Source: Lysobacteraceae bacterium SCN 69-320 (GTDB lineage Bacteria; Pseudomonadota; Gammaproteobacteria; Xanthomonadales; Rhodanobacteraceae). From it: 64,000 nt of DNA. Positions 39,681-49,345 of this stretch are shown here, one piece after another. The translations under genes were made by a program, and so were the position numbers. The DNA is taken from positions 124,001-188,000 of the forward strand of contig MEFP01000005.1 in NCBI GenBank assembly GCA_001725155.1, given 5' to 3'. A model generated the notes under the pieces. That model had not been told where the DNA came from. It was given only the letters and a program-made list of their open reading frames with translations, and searched no databases. Positions within the stretch are counted from its first letter, which is position 1. Each line of letters begins with the position of its first letter.

Positions 39681-40544
39681 CTACTCGATGTTCTGCACCT
39701 GCTCGCGCATCTGCTCGATCAGCACCTTGAGCTCGACCGCGGCCTGGGTCGTGCGCTGGTCGACGGACTTGGAGCCGAGCGTATTCGCCTCGCGATTGAA
39801 TTCCTGCATCAGGAAGTCGAGGCGGCGGCCGTTCGCGTCGCTGAGCTTGAGGATGCGGCGCGCTTCGGCCAGATGCGCGCTGAGGCGGTCGAGTTCCTCG
39901 TCGACGTCGATGCGCGAGAGCTGCAGCACGAGTTCCTGCTCCAGCCGCGTCGCGTCGGTGCCCTGGCGGAAGTCGGCGAGTTTGGTTTCGAGCTTCTGGC
40001 GCAGTGCCGCGCGGATCTCCGGCAGCCAGCCGCGCACCCGGACGACGATCGCGGCGATGCCGTCGAGGCGCTCGGCAATGAAGCCGGCCAGACGCTCGCC
40101 TTCGCGCAGCCGCGTGGCGACCATGTCGTCGAGTGCCTGGTCCAGCAGGGCCAGTGCGTCGGCATGCAGCTCGCTCTGGTCGACGTCGGGCTTGACCAGC
40201 ACGCCATCGACGCCGAGCAGGCCGACGAAATCGGTGGTGAGCCCTGGAAAGCGCGGCGCCAGCTGCGCGGCGGCCTGGGCCAGCTGGCCCAAAAGCACGT
40301 CATTGAGCTGCAGCCCGGTCGTCGCCGCGCCGTTGCTGCGCAGGCGCATGCCCAGATCGACCTTGCCGCGCGTGAGCTTGTTCGCGACGCGTTCGCGCAT
40401 CTGCGATTCCAGCGCGCGCAGCTCTTCGGGCAGGCGCGGGCTCAGCTCCAGGTATCGGTGGTTGACCGAACGCAGTTCGCAGGACAACAGGCCGAGCGGG
40501 GTCGTGCTCTCGGCGCAGGCATACGCGGTCATGCTGCGGATCAT
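39681..40544 (-). CDS. yicC: YicC-family endoribonuclease
   Basis: A 287-residue protein of the YicC/YloC family, linked in other bacteria to RNA turnover. The N-terminus MIRSMTAYA and the C-terminus MQEFNREANTLGSKS, with the tail KVLIEQMREQVQNIE, are diagnostic. It is divergent from rph. gmk, which often sits next to yicC, is 4 kb away. Confidence 0.95.
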   Translation of the reverse strand: MIRSMTAYACAESTTPLGLLSCELRSVNHRYLELSPRLPEELRALESQMRERVANKLTRGKVDLGMRLRSNGAATTGLQLNDVLLGQLAQAAAQLAPRFPGLTTDFVGLLGVDGVLVKPDVDQSELHADALALLDQALDDMVATRLREGERLAGFIAERLDGIAAIVVRVRGWLPEIRAALRQKLETKLADFRQGTDATRLEQELVLQLSRIDVDEELDRLSAHLAEARRILKLSDANGRRLDFLMQEFNREANTLGSKSVDQRTTQAAVELKVLIEQMREQVQNIE

Positions 40545-40741
40545 GGCGGTCCCGGTCGGGAAAAGGGCGGCAATGGTAAACTCGCCGCCCGCTTTCCCCA
40601 AGCTTCGGCCGATCAGGTGTCCGCAGCCGAGCTCCCCGCCCTGGCTGCCGGCGCCCTGTCCCGACCCCGCGTTCGGCGGCAAGCACGGCCCCCGTTCGGG
40701 CCGACCTCCGAAACCGAATTCCGACCGTCCAGAGATTTCCA

Positions 40742-41470
40742 ATGAGCTCCTTCCAGCGCCCCTCGGGCCGCGCGCCCGACCAGTTGCGCCCGCTGTCCCT
40801 GCAACGCCGTTTCACCTGCCATGCCGAAGGATCCGTGCTGATCGCCTGCGGCGACACGCGCGTGCTTTGCACCGCCAGCGTCGAGGAAAAAGTGCCGCCG
40901 TTCCTGCGCGGCAAGGGCGAGGGCTGGGTCACCGCCGAATACGGCATGCTGCCGCGCGCGACCAAGGAGCGCACCCAGCGCGAGGCCGCCCGCGGCGGCC
41001 AGGGCGGCCGCACCATGGAAATCCAGCGACTGATCGGCCGCAGCCTGCGCGCCTGCGTCGACCGCGCCGCGCTCGGCGAACGCACGATCACCCTGGACTG
41101 CGACGTGCTGCAGGCCGACGGCGGCACACGCTGCGCGGCGATCACCGGCGCCTACGTCGCGCTCGTCGATGCGATCCGTTCGCTGCAGGCGCGCAAGCTG
41201 ATCAAGAAGGACCCGATCTTCGGCGCGATCGCCGCGGTCTCGGTCGGCATCGTCAAGGGCGTGCCGGTGCTCGACCTCGACTACGCCGAAGACGCCAACT
41301 GCGACACCGACATGAACGTCGTCATGAACGACGGCGGCGGCTTCATCGAGCTGCAGGGCACGGCCGAAGGCCATGCATTCCGCGCCGAAGAGCTGCAGAC
41401 CATGCTCGGCCTGGCCGGCAAGGGCGTGGCCGAGCTGATCGCCGCGCAGCGCGCGGCGCTGGCGGATTGA
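40742..41470 (+). CDS. rph: Ribonuclease PH
   Basis: A 242-residue phosphorolytic 3'-5' exoribonuclease that trims tRNA 3' ends. [39 protein letters not shown] and [16 protein letters not shown] (phosphate and RNA binding) are all present, and [16 protein letters not shown] carries the metal-binding aspartates. The gene is followed by rdgB after 11 nt. Confidence 0.97.
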   Translation: MSSFQRPSGRAPDQLRPLSLQRRFTCHAEGSVLIACGDTRVLCTASVEEKVPPFLRGKGEGWVTAEYGMLPRATKERTQREAARGGQGGRTMEIQRLIGRSLRACVDRAALGERTITLDCDVLQADGGTRCAAITGAYVALVDAIRSLQARKLIKKDPIFGAIAAVSVGIVKGVPVLDLDYAEDANCDTDMNVVMNDGGGFIELQGTAEGHAFRAEELQTMLGLAGKGVAELIAAQRAALAD

Positions 41471-41481
41471 CGGCCGCCGCC

Positions 41482-42099
41482 ATGCGCAGCGTGGTCCTCG
41501 CCAGCGGCAACCGCGGCAAGCTCGCCGAATTCGGCGCGATGCTGGCCGCGCTCGATCTCGACGTGCTGCCGCAGACCCGCTTCGGCGTCACCGATGCGGC
41601 GGAAACCGGCCTGACCTTCATCGAGAACGCGCTGATCAAGGCGCGCCACGCGGCGCGGGCCACCGGCCTGGCCGCCCTGGCCGACGACTCCGGCCTCTGC
41701 GTCGATGCACTGGCCGGTGCGCCGGGCCTGTATTCGGCGCGCTATGCCGGCCGCCACGGCGACGACGCGGCGAACAACGCGCGCCTGCTCGCCGAGCTGG
41801 CCAGCATGCCCGACGACCGGCGCGGCGCGTATTTCTACTGCTGTCTCGTGCTGCTGCGCCATGCCGAGGATCCGTCGCCGCTGATCGCCGAAGGCCGCTG
41901 GTACGGCCGCGTGCTGCGTGCGCCGCGCGGCGCCGGCGGCTTCGGCTACGACCCGCTGTTCCTGCCCGAAGGCCTGACCGTATCGGCGGCACAGCTGGAT
42001 GACGCCAGCAAGAACCGCCTGAGCCACCGCGGCCTGGCGCTGCAGGCGCTGCTGCAGCGTCTGCGCGACGAGCGCCTCCACCACGCCATCCTGCCGTGA
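41482..42099 (+). CDS. rdgB: RdgB/HAM1-type non-canonical purine NTP pyrophosphatase
   Basis: A 205-residue enzyme that hydrolyses ITP, dITP and XTP to prevent their incorporation. LASGNRGKLAEF, TGLTFIENALIKARHAA, ALADDSGLCVDAL and GFGYDPLF match the family. It shares the GTGA stop/start with hemW. Confidence 0.95.
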   Translation: MRSVVLASGNRGKLAEFGAMLAALDLDVLPQTRFGVTDAAETGLTFIENALIKARHAARATGLAALADDSGLCVDALAGAPGLYSARYAGRHGDDAANNARLLAELASMPDDRRGAYFYCCLVLLRHAEDPSPLIAEGRWYGRVLRAPRGAGGFGYDPLFLPEGLTVSAAQLDDASKNRLSHRGLALQALLQRLRDERLHHAILP

Positions 42100-43253
42100 T
42101 CGCGCCGCCGCTCGCGCTGTACGTACACATCCCCTGGTGCGTGCGCAAATGCCCGTACTGCGATTTCAATTCGCATACGGCGCCCCAGGGCCTGCCCGAG
42201 ACGGACTACGTCGCCGCGCTGATGGCCGATCTGGACCGGGATCTCGCCGACTACGCGACCGCGCTGGCCGGCCGGCCGCTGGTCAGCCTGTTCTTCGGCG
42301 GCGGCACGCCGAGTCTGTTTTCGCCCGCGGCAATCGGCGCGATCCTCGACGGCGTACACGCGCGGCTGGCCTTCGCCGAGACGGCAGAGATCACTCTGGA
42401 AACGAATCCCGGCACGGTGGAACACGGCCGTTTCGAGGACTACCGCCGCGCCGGCGTCAACCGCCTGAGTTTCGGCGTGCAGAGTTTCGACGACGCCAAG
42501 CTCGCACGCCTCGGCCGCATCCACAGTGCCGCCGAAGTGCGCAATGCGGTCGAGCTCGCGCGCGCGGCCGGCTACGACAATTTCAATCTCGACCTGATGT
42601 ACGCGTTGCCCGGGCAGACCCTGGCCCAGGCCCTGGCCGACGTCGACGCGGCTCTCGCATTGCAACCGGCACATATCTCGCACTACCAGCTCACCCTGGA
42701 GCCGAACACGGCTTTCGCCCACGCGCCGCCGCCGCTGCCCGACGACGATCTGGCCTGGGACATGCAGGAAGCCTGTCAGCAGCGCCTGGCCGCGGCCGGC
42801 TTCGAACACTACGAGACTTCGGCCTATGCGCAGCCGGGCCGGCGCAGCCTGCACAACCTGAATTACTGGCAGTTCGGCGACTATCTCGGCATCGGCGCCG
42901 GCGCTCACGCCAAGATCAGCGACGCGGCCGGCGGCGGCGCGCGGCGGCGCTGGAAGATCCGCGCGCCCAAGGCCTATCTGAGCCATGCCGGCACGCCGCG
43001 CGGCATCGGCGCCGACGAGGCGATCGCGCCGGAACAGCTGCCGTTCGAGTTCATGCTCAACGCGCTGCGCCTGGAACAGGGCTATCCGCGCGCATTGTTC
43101 GCCGAGCGCAGCGGCCTGGCGGAAACGACCATCGCCGCGGCGCTGGAGCAGGCGCAGCAGCGCGGCTGGTTGCAGGTCGACAGCGGGCGCGTGCGCCCGA
43201 CCGATCTCGGCAAGCGCTTCCTCAACGACGTGATCGGCCTGTTCCTGCCGTGA
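42096..43253 (+). CDS. hemW: HemW-type radical SAM heme chaperone
   Basis: A 385-residue radical SAM protein, formerly called oxygen-independent coproporphyrinogen III oxidase-like, now regarded as a heme chaperone. The cluster cysteines are at 15, 19 and 22 (CVRKCPYC). FFGGGTPSLF and NRLSFGVQSFDD follow. It lacks the extra N-terminal region of true HemN. It starts with GTG overlapping the rdgB stop. Confidence 0.93.
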   Translation: MIAPPLALYVHIPWCVRKCPYCDFNSHTAPQGLPETDYVAALMADLDRDLADYATALAGRPLVSLFFGGGTPSLFSPAAIGAILDGVHARLAFAETAEITLETNPGTVEHGRFEDYRRAGVNRLSFGVQSFDDAKLARLGRIHSAAEVRNAVELARAAGYDNFNLDLMYALPGQTLAQALADVDAALALQPAHISHYQLTLEPNTAFAHAPPPLPDDDLAWDMQEACQQRLAAAGFEHYETSAYAQPGRRSLHNLNYWQFGDYLGIGAGAHAKISDAAGGGARRRWKIRAPKAYLSHAGTPRGIGADEAIAPEQLPFEFMLNALRLEQGYPRALFAERSGLAETTIAAALEQAQQRGWLQVDSGRVRPTDLGKRFLNDVIGLFLP

Positions 43254-43347
43254 AGCCGGCGCTGCAGCGGCCCGCTTGACGCCGACACGTCGCCGCCCTA
43301 CCTGTAGGGCGGGCGCTGCCGGCGCCCGACCCGTGACCGGAGGCCGC

Positions 43348-43542
43348 ATGCTCGAACTCGAATACGTCCGCCTGCACTGCCCGTACTGCGGCGAGTCCTT
43401 CGACAGCAGCGTCGACCTGTCTGCCGGCGACCAGGTCTACGTCGAGGACTGCGCGGTCTGCTGCCGGCCGATCACGGTCAGCGTGCGCGTGGATGCCGAC
43501 GGCCTGCTCGGCGACGTGACCACGCGCCGCGACCAGGACTGA
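43348..43542 (+). CDS. CPXCG-motif cysteine-rich protein
   Basis: A 64-residue protein with HCPYCGES near the N-terminus and EDCAVCCRP in the second half, four cysteines expected to bind zinc. A small family of this type is widespread in gammaproteobacteria with no assigned function. GGAGG 4 nt before the ATG at 43348 gives a firm start. Confidence 0.88.
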   Translation: MLELEYVRLHCPYCGESFDSSVDLSAGDQVYVEDCAVCCRPITVSVRVDADGLLGDVTTRRDQD

Positions 43543-43572
43543 AAACCCGGGCCTGCCCCCAGGACTGAAAAC
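43533..43572 (+). repeat. Two-copy 14-bp direct repeat over a stop codon
   Basis: CCAGGACTGAAAAC occurs exactly at 43533-43546 and 43559-43572, a 26-base period. The first copy encodes the last two residues and the stop of the CPXCG gene. It looks like a recent tandem duplication and leaves the gene intact. Confidence 0.7.
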
Positions 43573-43658
43573 AAAGTTTACGAGCGCGGAATCCGTCGAC
43601 TTCGCCACGGACGACGGCCGGGCATACAATCTGCCCACCGGAAAATCAGGGGCCGGTT

Positions 43659-46088
43659 ATGCAATCCATGGATCTGGCAGCGGCGCCACGGCCGAACGAT
43701 GACGTTCGCCTGATCAGCCTCAGTGCGCGGCCCGCGCTGCCGACACGCGTACGCAGTGTGCTCGAAGGCGTGCTGGCCCTGACCGGCGGCCTGGTCGAGC
43801 GCTGGATTTCGCTGAGCCTCAACGAACACGAGCAGCAGCTGTTCAAGCTCGCCGAGAAGGCCCGCAGCAGCAACGAGCAGCACGCCGTGTTCGAGTCATT
43901 GCGCGAGGTCAAGCGCGGCCGCGCCGACGTCGCGCCGCGCTTCATGCTGTTCCTCGAATCGGCGCTGGCCGGGCTCGACGCAAAACCCGCCACTCCCGCT
44001 TCGCCCAGGCGCTTCCAGGAGCTGGCCCTGGTCGAAACCCGCGATCTCGAAGAATCCATCGCGCTGCAGGAGATGACGGCCAAGGCCGAGATCCGCCACA
44101 GCCAGGCGCTGTACGCGCTGGGCCACCGCTTCGGCGTACTGGCCGGCGCGCCGGCGCTGGACGCCGAAAGCCTGCCGCTGGGTCCGCAGCGCCTCGGCGC
44201 GGCGCTGCGCTACGCGACGGCCTGCCTGAGCCTGACCATCGAGCATCGCCTGCTGCTGTATCGCCAGTTCGACCGCCTCGGCATGGCCGAAGCCGGCGTG
44301 CTGTTCGGCGCGGTCAACGACTATCTCGCCGAAAAACGCATCCTGCGCCATCTGCAGACCGCGCCGCGCTACGGCGCGCCGGCACCGACTTCGGCACCGG
44401 CGACAGCCGCCGCGGCCGACGATGCCGGCAGGGCATCGCCGCCGAACGACGCCGACACGACGGCAACGGCGACCGCTGCCGCGGCAGACGCCGCCGCCGT
44501 GCAGACGCCGGCCATGGCGGCATCCGCTGCAACCGGCGGCGGCGCCGGTGACGACCCGCGCGACGCCGAACTGTTCGACACCTTGCGCGAACTGCTGGCC
44601 GGCCGGCGCAATGGGGCGCCGGCAACGACCGGCAGCAGCGCCGTCCTGTCGGACTATGTCGCGACCGGCGAGGATCTGCAGGCCGTGCTCGGCAGCCTGC
44701 AGAGCCGCCCGGCCACACCGCTCGTGCTCGGCGGGCGCGTGGTCCAGCGCAGCGTCGCGCACCTGCGGCAGGATCTGCTGAACCAGTTGCGCCAGTTCAC
44801 GCCGGACGGACGGCCGCCGCGGCTCAGCGAGGTCGACGCCGACACGCTCGACCTCGTCGGCATGCTGTTCGATTTCATCGCCAGGGACATGCGGCCGACC
44901 AGCGCGACCCAGGCGCTGATGACCAAGCTGCAGGTGCCGGTGCTGCGCGTCGCGCTGCGCGACAAGAATTTCTTCACCCGGCGCAACCATCCGGCGCGCC
45001 AGCTGCTCAACGCCGTGGCCGAGACCGGCCAGTACTGGATCGACGACAGCGACGGCGATGCCGATCGCATGCTGGTCGAGAAGATGCAGCTCGTCGTCGA
45101 TCGCGTCGGCAGCGAGTTCGACGGCCGCGAAGAACTGTTCGACGAGCTGCTGACCGACCTGAGCCGGCACATGGGCACCCTGGCGCGCAAGGCCGAAGTC
45201 GCCGAGCGCCGCCACATCGATGCGGCCAAGGGGCGCGAACGTCTCGAGGTCGCGCGCGAGGGCGCGGTGCAGGCCGTCAGCGGACGGCTGCACGAGCGCA
45301 AGGTGCCCCGTCTCGTACGCGCGCTGCTGGAACAGGCCTGGACCGACGTGCTCGCGCTGACCATCCTGCGTCAGGGCGAGGATTCGGACGCTTATCGGCG
45401 CCGGCTCGCCGTGGTCGATCGTCTCGTCGCCGGCACTGCCACCGACGACGCCGAGCTGCGCGGCGAGATCGAACAGGGGCTAGGCCAGGTCGGTTTCCAC
45501 GGCGACGACGTGCAGAGCATGCTGCTGCAGCTCCTCGACGGCGGCGAGGCGAACAAGGACGACAGCACCGCCAGCCGCACCGAACTCGCGCTCAAGCTCA
45601 AGAACAAGGCCCGCCTCGGCGAGGAATCGTCGCCCGCCGAACCGGTCCGCGCACCGGCGACGCTTGCGGCGGCAGCGCCGCCCGGGTCCGCTGCGCCCAC
45701 CGCCACGGCACCTGCATCCGTGGCCGCAACACCCGCGTCCGCTCCGGCCGGTCCGCCGGCGCTGAACGCCGAGGAACGGCAGACTCTCGAACGCCTGAAG
45801 ACCTTGCCCTACGGCACCTGGTTCGAGTTCGTCGTCAACCAGCAGGGCGACACGGTGCGGCGCAAGCTGTCCTGGTTCTCGACCCTGACCGGCCGCTGCC
45901 TGTTCGTGAACCAGCGCGGCGCGCGCACCGACGAGCGCAGCCTGCAGCAACTGGCCCGCGACATCGCGCGCGGGCAGGCGCATATCGTCGTCGAGCGGCA
46001 CGACTCGCTGATCGACCGCGCCTGGTCGGCCATCGTCGGCACCTTGCGCCAGTTCTCCGGCAAGCCCGCGCCCCAGCCTGCCACCTGA
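43659..46088 (+). CDS. DUF1631 family protein
   Basis: An 809-residue cytoplasmic protein of the DUF1631 family (often misannotated as thymidine phosphorylase). The N-terminal part is helical (SLNEHEQQLFKLAEKARSSN) and the middle has an alanine-rich linker (about 245-300). The C-terminal region (about 700-800; YGTWFEFVVNQ, RRKLSWFSTLTGRCLFVN) is beta-rich and PilZ-like in character, so c-di-GMP signalling is possible but not shown. A PilZ gene lies 10 nt downstream. Confidence 0.85.
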   Translation: MQSMDLAAAPRPNDDVRLISLSARPALPTRVRSVLEGVLALTGGLVERWISLSLNEHEQQLFKLAEKARSSNEQHAVFESLREVKRGRADVAPRFMLFLESALAGLDAKPATPASPRRFQELALVETRDLEESIALQEMTAKAEIRHSQALYALGHRFGVLAGAPALDAESLPLGPQRLGAALRYATACLSLTIEHRLLLYRQFDRLGMAEAGVLFGAVNDYLAEKRILRHLQTAPRYGAPAPTSAPATAAAADDAGRASPPNDADTTATATAAAADAAAVQTPAMAASAATGGGAGDDPRDAELFDTLRELLAGRRNGAPATTGSSAVLSDYVATGEDLQAVLGSLQSRPATPLVLGGRVVQRSVAHLRQDLLNQLRQFTPDGRPPRLSEVDADTLDLVGMLFDFIARDMRPTSATQALMTKLQVPVLRVALRDKNFFTRRNHPARQLLNAVAETGQYWIDDSDGDADRMLVEKMQLVVDRVGSEFDGREELFDELLTDLSRHMGTLARKAEVAERRHIDAAKGRERLEVAREGAVQAVSGRLHERKVPRLVRALLEQAWTDVLALTILRQGEDSDAYRRRLAVVDRLVAGTATDDAELRGEIEQGLGQVGFHGDDVQSMLLQLLDGGEANKDDSTASRTELALKLKNKARLGEESSPAEPVRAPATLAAAAPPGSAAPTATAPASVAATPASAPAGPPALNAEERQTLERLKTLPYGTWFEFVVNQQGDTVRRKLSWFSTLTGRCLFVNQRGARTDERSLQQLARDIARGQAHIVVERHDSLIDRAWSAIVGTLRQFSGKPAPQPAT

Positions 46089-46098
46089 GGAATCCGCC

Positions 46099-46446
46099 AT
46101 GGTCGAGCACCGCCGCGCGCCGCGCCGCCGCGTCGAGGAAGTCATCCAGGTCACCAACGCGATCACCGGCGAGCCGGCCGGGCGCATCGGCAACCTGTCG
46201 ATCGACGGCATGATGCTGGTCACCGAACGACCGGCGCGCGAGAACGCGCTGTACCAGTTCGCCTTCCAGCTGCCGGACGAACGCGGCCGGCCGCAACAGG
46301 TGGAGATCGGCATGCACGAGCAGTGGACCGAGGCGGCCAGCGTGCCGGGGCAGCACTGGGTCGGCCTGCGCTTCATCGACGTGAGTGCGGAAGATCAGGC
46401 GCTGGTCAAAGGCTGGCTTGACCGGAGCCGGCACGGCCGGGGCTGA
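46099..46446 (+). CDS. PilZ-domain c-di-GMP effector
   Basis: A 115-residue single-domain protein. The RxxxR element lies in HRRAPRRR and the D/NxSxxG element is NLSIDG, the c-di-GMP-binding motifs. It is linked to the upstream DUF1631 gene and overlaps nothing. The output is unknown. A consensus-like AGGAA site lies before the ATG. Confidence 0.93.
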   Translation: MVEHRRAPRRRVEEVIQVTNAITGEPAGRIGNLSIDGMMLVTERPARENALYQFAFQLPDERGRPQQVEIGMHEQWTEAASVPGQHWVGLRFIDVSAEDQALVKGWLDRSRHGRG

Positions 46447-46453
46447 CCCGCCC

Positions 46454-47557
46454 ATGCGCCGCCTCGCCGTGTTCGCCGCGCTGGCCGTCGCGCTGCTGCT
46501 CGGCGGAGCCTGGCTGTACCGGCAACAGCAGGCGCAGATCCCGCGCCGGGCCAGTTTCGTGATCTTCGGCGGACTGACCGAGGTCGAACTGCGCGGCGTG
46601 CCCGAGCCGGCCGCCGCGGCCGCGTTCGGCGCGGTCGGCGAAACCCTGCAACGCGACCAGCGCGCCTGGCATCCCTGGGAAATGAGCGATCTGCTGCGCC
46701 TGAACGCGGCGATCGCCCAGGGCGAGTCCTACCAGACCTCCGACGAACTCGCCGGCCTGCTGCGCGCGGCGCAGCGCGCCTATGTCGGCAGCGACGGCCT
46801 GTTCAATGCGGCCGTCGGCAGCCTCGTCGATCTCTGGGGTTTTCATACCAGCGACTACCCGATCACCGCGCCGCCGCCGCCCGACGGCAACATCGCCGCG
46901 ATCCTCGCGATGCGGCCGCGCATGAGCGAACTGCGCATCGCCGACGACGGCACGGTGACATCGAGCAACCGCGCGATCCAGCTCGATCTGAACGGGCTGG
47001 CCGAAGGCTATGCGGCCGAACAGATCGCCGCCGTGCTGCACGAACGCGGCATCGCCGATGCATTGATCAATGTCGGCGGCGACGTGCTCGCGCTGGGCAG
47101 CGCCGGCGCGCGGGCCTGGCGCGTCGCGATCAGTTCACCGCAGCACCAAGCGCTGGCCGAGGTCGAACTGCAGGGCCACGAGGCGTTGTTCTCGTCGGGC
47201 AACTACAACAAGTTCCGCGAAGTCGAAGGCCGGCGCTGGGGCCATGTGCTCGATCCGCGCACCGGTCGCCCGGCCCGCGGCACTGCCGCGGTCAGCGTGA
47301 TCCATGGCGACGCGGTCGTCGCCGACGTGGCGTCGACCACCCTGATGATTGCCGGCCCGACGGATCTCGTGCGCATCGCGCGCCGGCTTGGCGTGGCCTG
47401 CGTCGTGCTCGTCGCCGACGACGGCGCGATCTGGATCACCCCGGCCATGCAGCGCCGGCTGCGCTTCACGACAGCGCCGGCGCGACTGAGCGTGACCGAA
47501 GACATCGGCAACGACTGCAGCAGCGCGGCGCCGGTGGCCGCGCCGGCACCTCAGTAA
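46454..47557 (+). CDS. apbE: FAD:protein FMN transferase (ApbE family), membrane-anchored
   Basis: A 367-residue enzyme that covalently attaches FMN to a threonine of target proteins. An N-terminal membrane helix (about 5-20) without a lipobox is followed by DLNGLAEGYAAEQIA, NVGGDVLALG, GRRWGHVLDPRTGRPA and DVASTTLMI, the substrate and metal-binding segments. The target flavoprotein (NQR or RNF type) is not in this window. It overlaps the convergent outer-membrane gene by 7 nt. Confidence 0.92.
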   Translation: MRRLAVFAALAVALLLGGAWLYRQQQAQIPRRASFVIFGGLTEVELRGVPEPAAAAAFGAVGETLQRDQRAWHPWEMSDLLRLNAAIAQGESYQTSDELAGLLRAAQRAYVGSDGLFNAAVGSLVDLWGFHTSDYPITAPPPPDGNIAAILAMRPRMSELRIADDGTVTSSNRAIQLDLNGLAEGYAAEQIAAVLHERGIADALINVGGDVLALGSAGARAWRVAISSPQHQALAEVELQGHEALFSSGNYNKFREVEGRRWGHVLDPRTGRPARGTAAVSVIHGDAVVADVASTTLMIAGPTDLVRIARRLGVACVVLVADDGAIWITPAMQRRLRFTTAPARLSVTEDIGNDCSSAAPVAAPAPQ

Positions 47558-48369
47558 CGCAGCTTCACGAACGCCGACGGTCCGCTCAGGCGCACGTTCA
47601 GCACACCGTCGAAACTGCGCTTGTCGGCTTCCACGCGGATGCGTTGCGCGCCGTATTCAAACCCGACGCCGAGGTTGCGCCAGGGGAAGAATTCCAGGCC
47701 CAGCGACAGGTTGTAGATGTGCCCCGTCAGCGAGCCGTTGTTCTTTCGCACGCCGGCCACGTCGGCGTAGATGCGTGCCGAATCGCCGAGCGCATGACGC
47801 CAGCCGAGTTCGATCAGCGGCGCCCAGGCCGACGCGCTTTCGTGCAGATCCAGCAGCTGCACGCTGCCGTTGAGCGAGCCCTGGCCGGTGACGTTGCCGG
47901 CGACGCGGTAGTACCCGCCGCCCAACCCGAGTCCCCACACATCGCGGTCACCGACCGGCAGCCACCAGCGCCAGGCCACGCTCGCAAAATCCATGTCGAG
48001 CTTGCCGCGCACGTCGGCGTCGACCTCGAACGTGCTGCCGTCGTAGACGATGGAGCGGTCCAGCGTCTTGCGTGCGCTGCGGTGGAAGCGGTAGCCGTCG
48101 ACCTCGATGCCCTGGCTGTCGCCGACAAGGAAGCCGAAACGCAGCCGGCCGACGACGCGATCCTTGGTCAGGCCGAAATCGTCCTCGAAGTTCACGTCGC
48201 TGCCGACCACGCCGTTGCCGCCGTCGATGCGCGCATCGGCATTGCTGTCGGCCTGATAGGCACCGGCGGATATATAGATGCGGTCGAGGGCGAGCGGCTT
48301 CTCGGCCCAGGCGGCCGGTGCGAGCACGGCGAGCAGCGCGGCCGGCAGTAGGCGTTTTGTCGTTGTCAT
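47551..48369 (-). CDS. Outer-membrane beta-barrel protein
   Basis: A 272-residue protein with a signal peptide ending near AWA. Alternating amphipathic strands and a C-terminal aromatic residue (KLRY) are typical of 8- to 12-stranded barrels, for example YISAGAYQADSNAD, GYRFHRSARKT and GVGFEYGAQRIRVEAD. The function is unknown. Its start is the ATG at 48369; the longer frame begins in non-signal sequence. Confidence 0.8.
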   Translation of the reverse strand: MTTTKRLLPAALLAVLAPAAWAEKPLALDRIYISAGAYQADSNADARIDGGNGVVGSDVNFEDDFGLTKDRVVGRLRFGFLVGDSQGIEVDGYRFHRSARKTLDRSIVYDGSTFEVDADVRGKLDMDFASVAWRWWLPVGDRDVWGLGLGGGYYRVAGNVTGQGSLNGSVQLLDLHESASAWAPLIELGWRHALGDSARIYADVAGVRKNNGSLTGHIYNLSLGLEFFPWRNLGVGFEYGAQRIRVEADKRSFDGVLNVRLSGPSAFVKLRY

Positions 48370-48472
48370 TTCCGTACGTTCCTGATCAGCGTGAGCACAG
48401 GCCGACCTGCGGCCGGCGGCATTCTGACATGCCCGTGCCGGCGCCGCGTCCCGCGGCAGCACATCGCCGGCA

Positions 48473-49213
48473 TCATGGCTTGCGCAGGCGTCGAAGACGC
48501 GTGAACTCGGAAAACTCCCATTGGCGCAGCGCCAGCATCAGGCTGAAGCCGTCGCGCTCGGCCAGCGGCAGGCGCGCGTCCTGGCGTGCGAGTTCGTCGA
48601 ATTCCTGCGCGAGCCGTCCGAGCGCGGCCTTCATGCGCGTGCGCGAGCCCAGCGAGAGCATGCCGCTCAGAAAACGCAGTTCGTCGCCGATGCCGTCGAA
48701 GGCGCCGCGCAGGAATTCGCCGGCCACGCGAGCCAGGAAGAACTCGTGCACCGGCCCGTCCTTGCGCCAGGCGAAGTTGCGCGCGGTCAGCTTCTTGACC
48801 CGGCGCGGCGGCCGATAGTCGACGATGCCCAGTTCGTCCAGCTTCAGCAGCGCACTGACCAGGCGCGCCTCGTCGAACGCGTAGGTCGTCATGATCTCGG
48901 CGAGCTTCCACTCGTTGACGAGCAGGTAGGTCAGCAGGAGCAGCTGCGGATCGCGCACGAGCGCGCGCTCCTGCGCCTCGCTGAGCTCATGCAGCGCACC
49001 GGTTGCCTGGCCGCCGTCGACGAGATCGGACAGGCTCAGGTCCAGCACTTCGCAGATGCGGTCGAGCCGGCCCAGCGAGAAATCGCCGCGGCTCAGGTCG
49101 CGCTTGATCGTCGGCTCGCTCAAGCCCAGCAGCTCGGCCAGCTGGCGATAGGTCATGCCGCGCTGGCGCAGCACATGACGGATGTTGCGCACGAGGGTCT
49201 GGCCCGCACTCAT
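48473..49213 (-). CDS. XRE-family transcriptional regulator with C-terminal extension
   Basis: A 246-residue regulator with an XRE-type helix-turn-helix at about residues 20-65 and a long helical C-terminal domain (about 85-240) of the kind used for ligand sensing or dimerisation. It is divergent from the condensing-enzyme cluster at 49346, with 132 nt between the two starts, so it probably controls that cluster (inference from position). Confidence 0.85.
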   Translation of the reverse strand: MSAGQTLVRNIRHVLRQRGMTYRQLAELLGLSEPTIKRDLSRGDFSLGRLDRICEVLDLSLSDLVDGGQATGALHELSEAQERALVRDPQLLLLTYLLVNEWKLAEIMTTYAFDEARLVSALLKLDELGIVDYRPPRRVKKLTARNFAWRKDGPVHEFFLARVAGEFLRGAFDGIGDELRFLSGMLSLGSRTRMKAALGRLAQEFDELARQDARLPLAERDGFSLMLALRQWEFSEFTRLRRLRKP

Positions 49214-49345
49214 GGCCCGTTCCGGTATCAGAATCCGATACCGCATCAGACAACAGGGATAAGCCCGCGCGCAAGAATTTGCGCCGGCGCCCGGCGCTGC
49301 GGCAGTCTCTGCGCGCCACTCAGTCACTGCGCAAGGATCGGCCGC

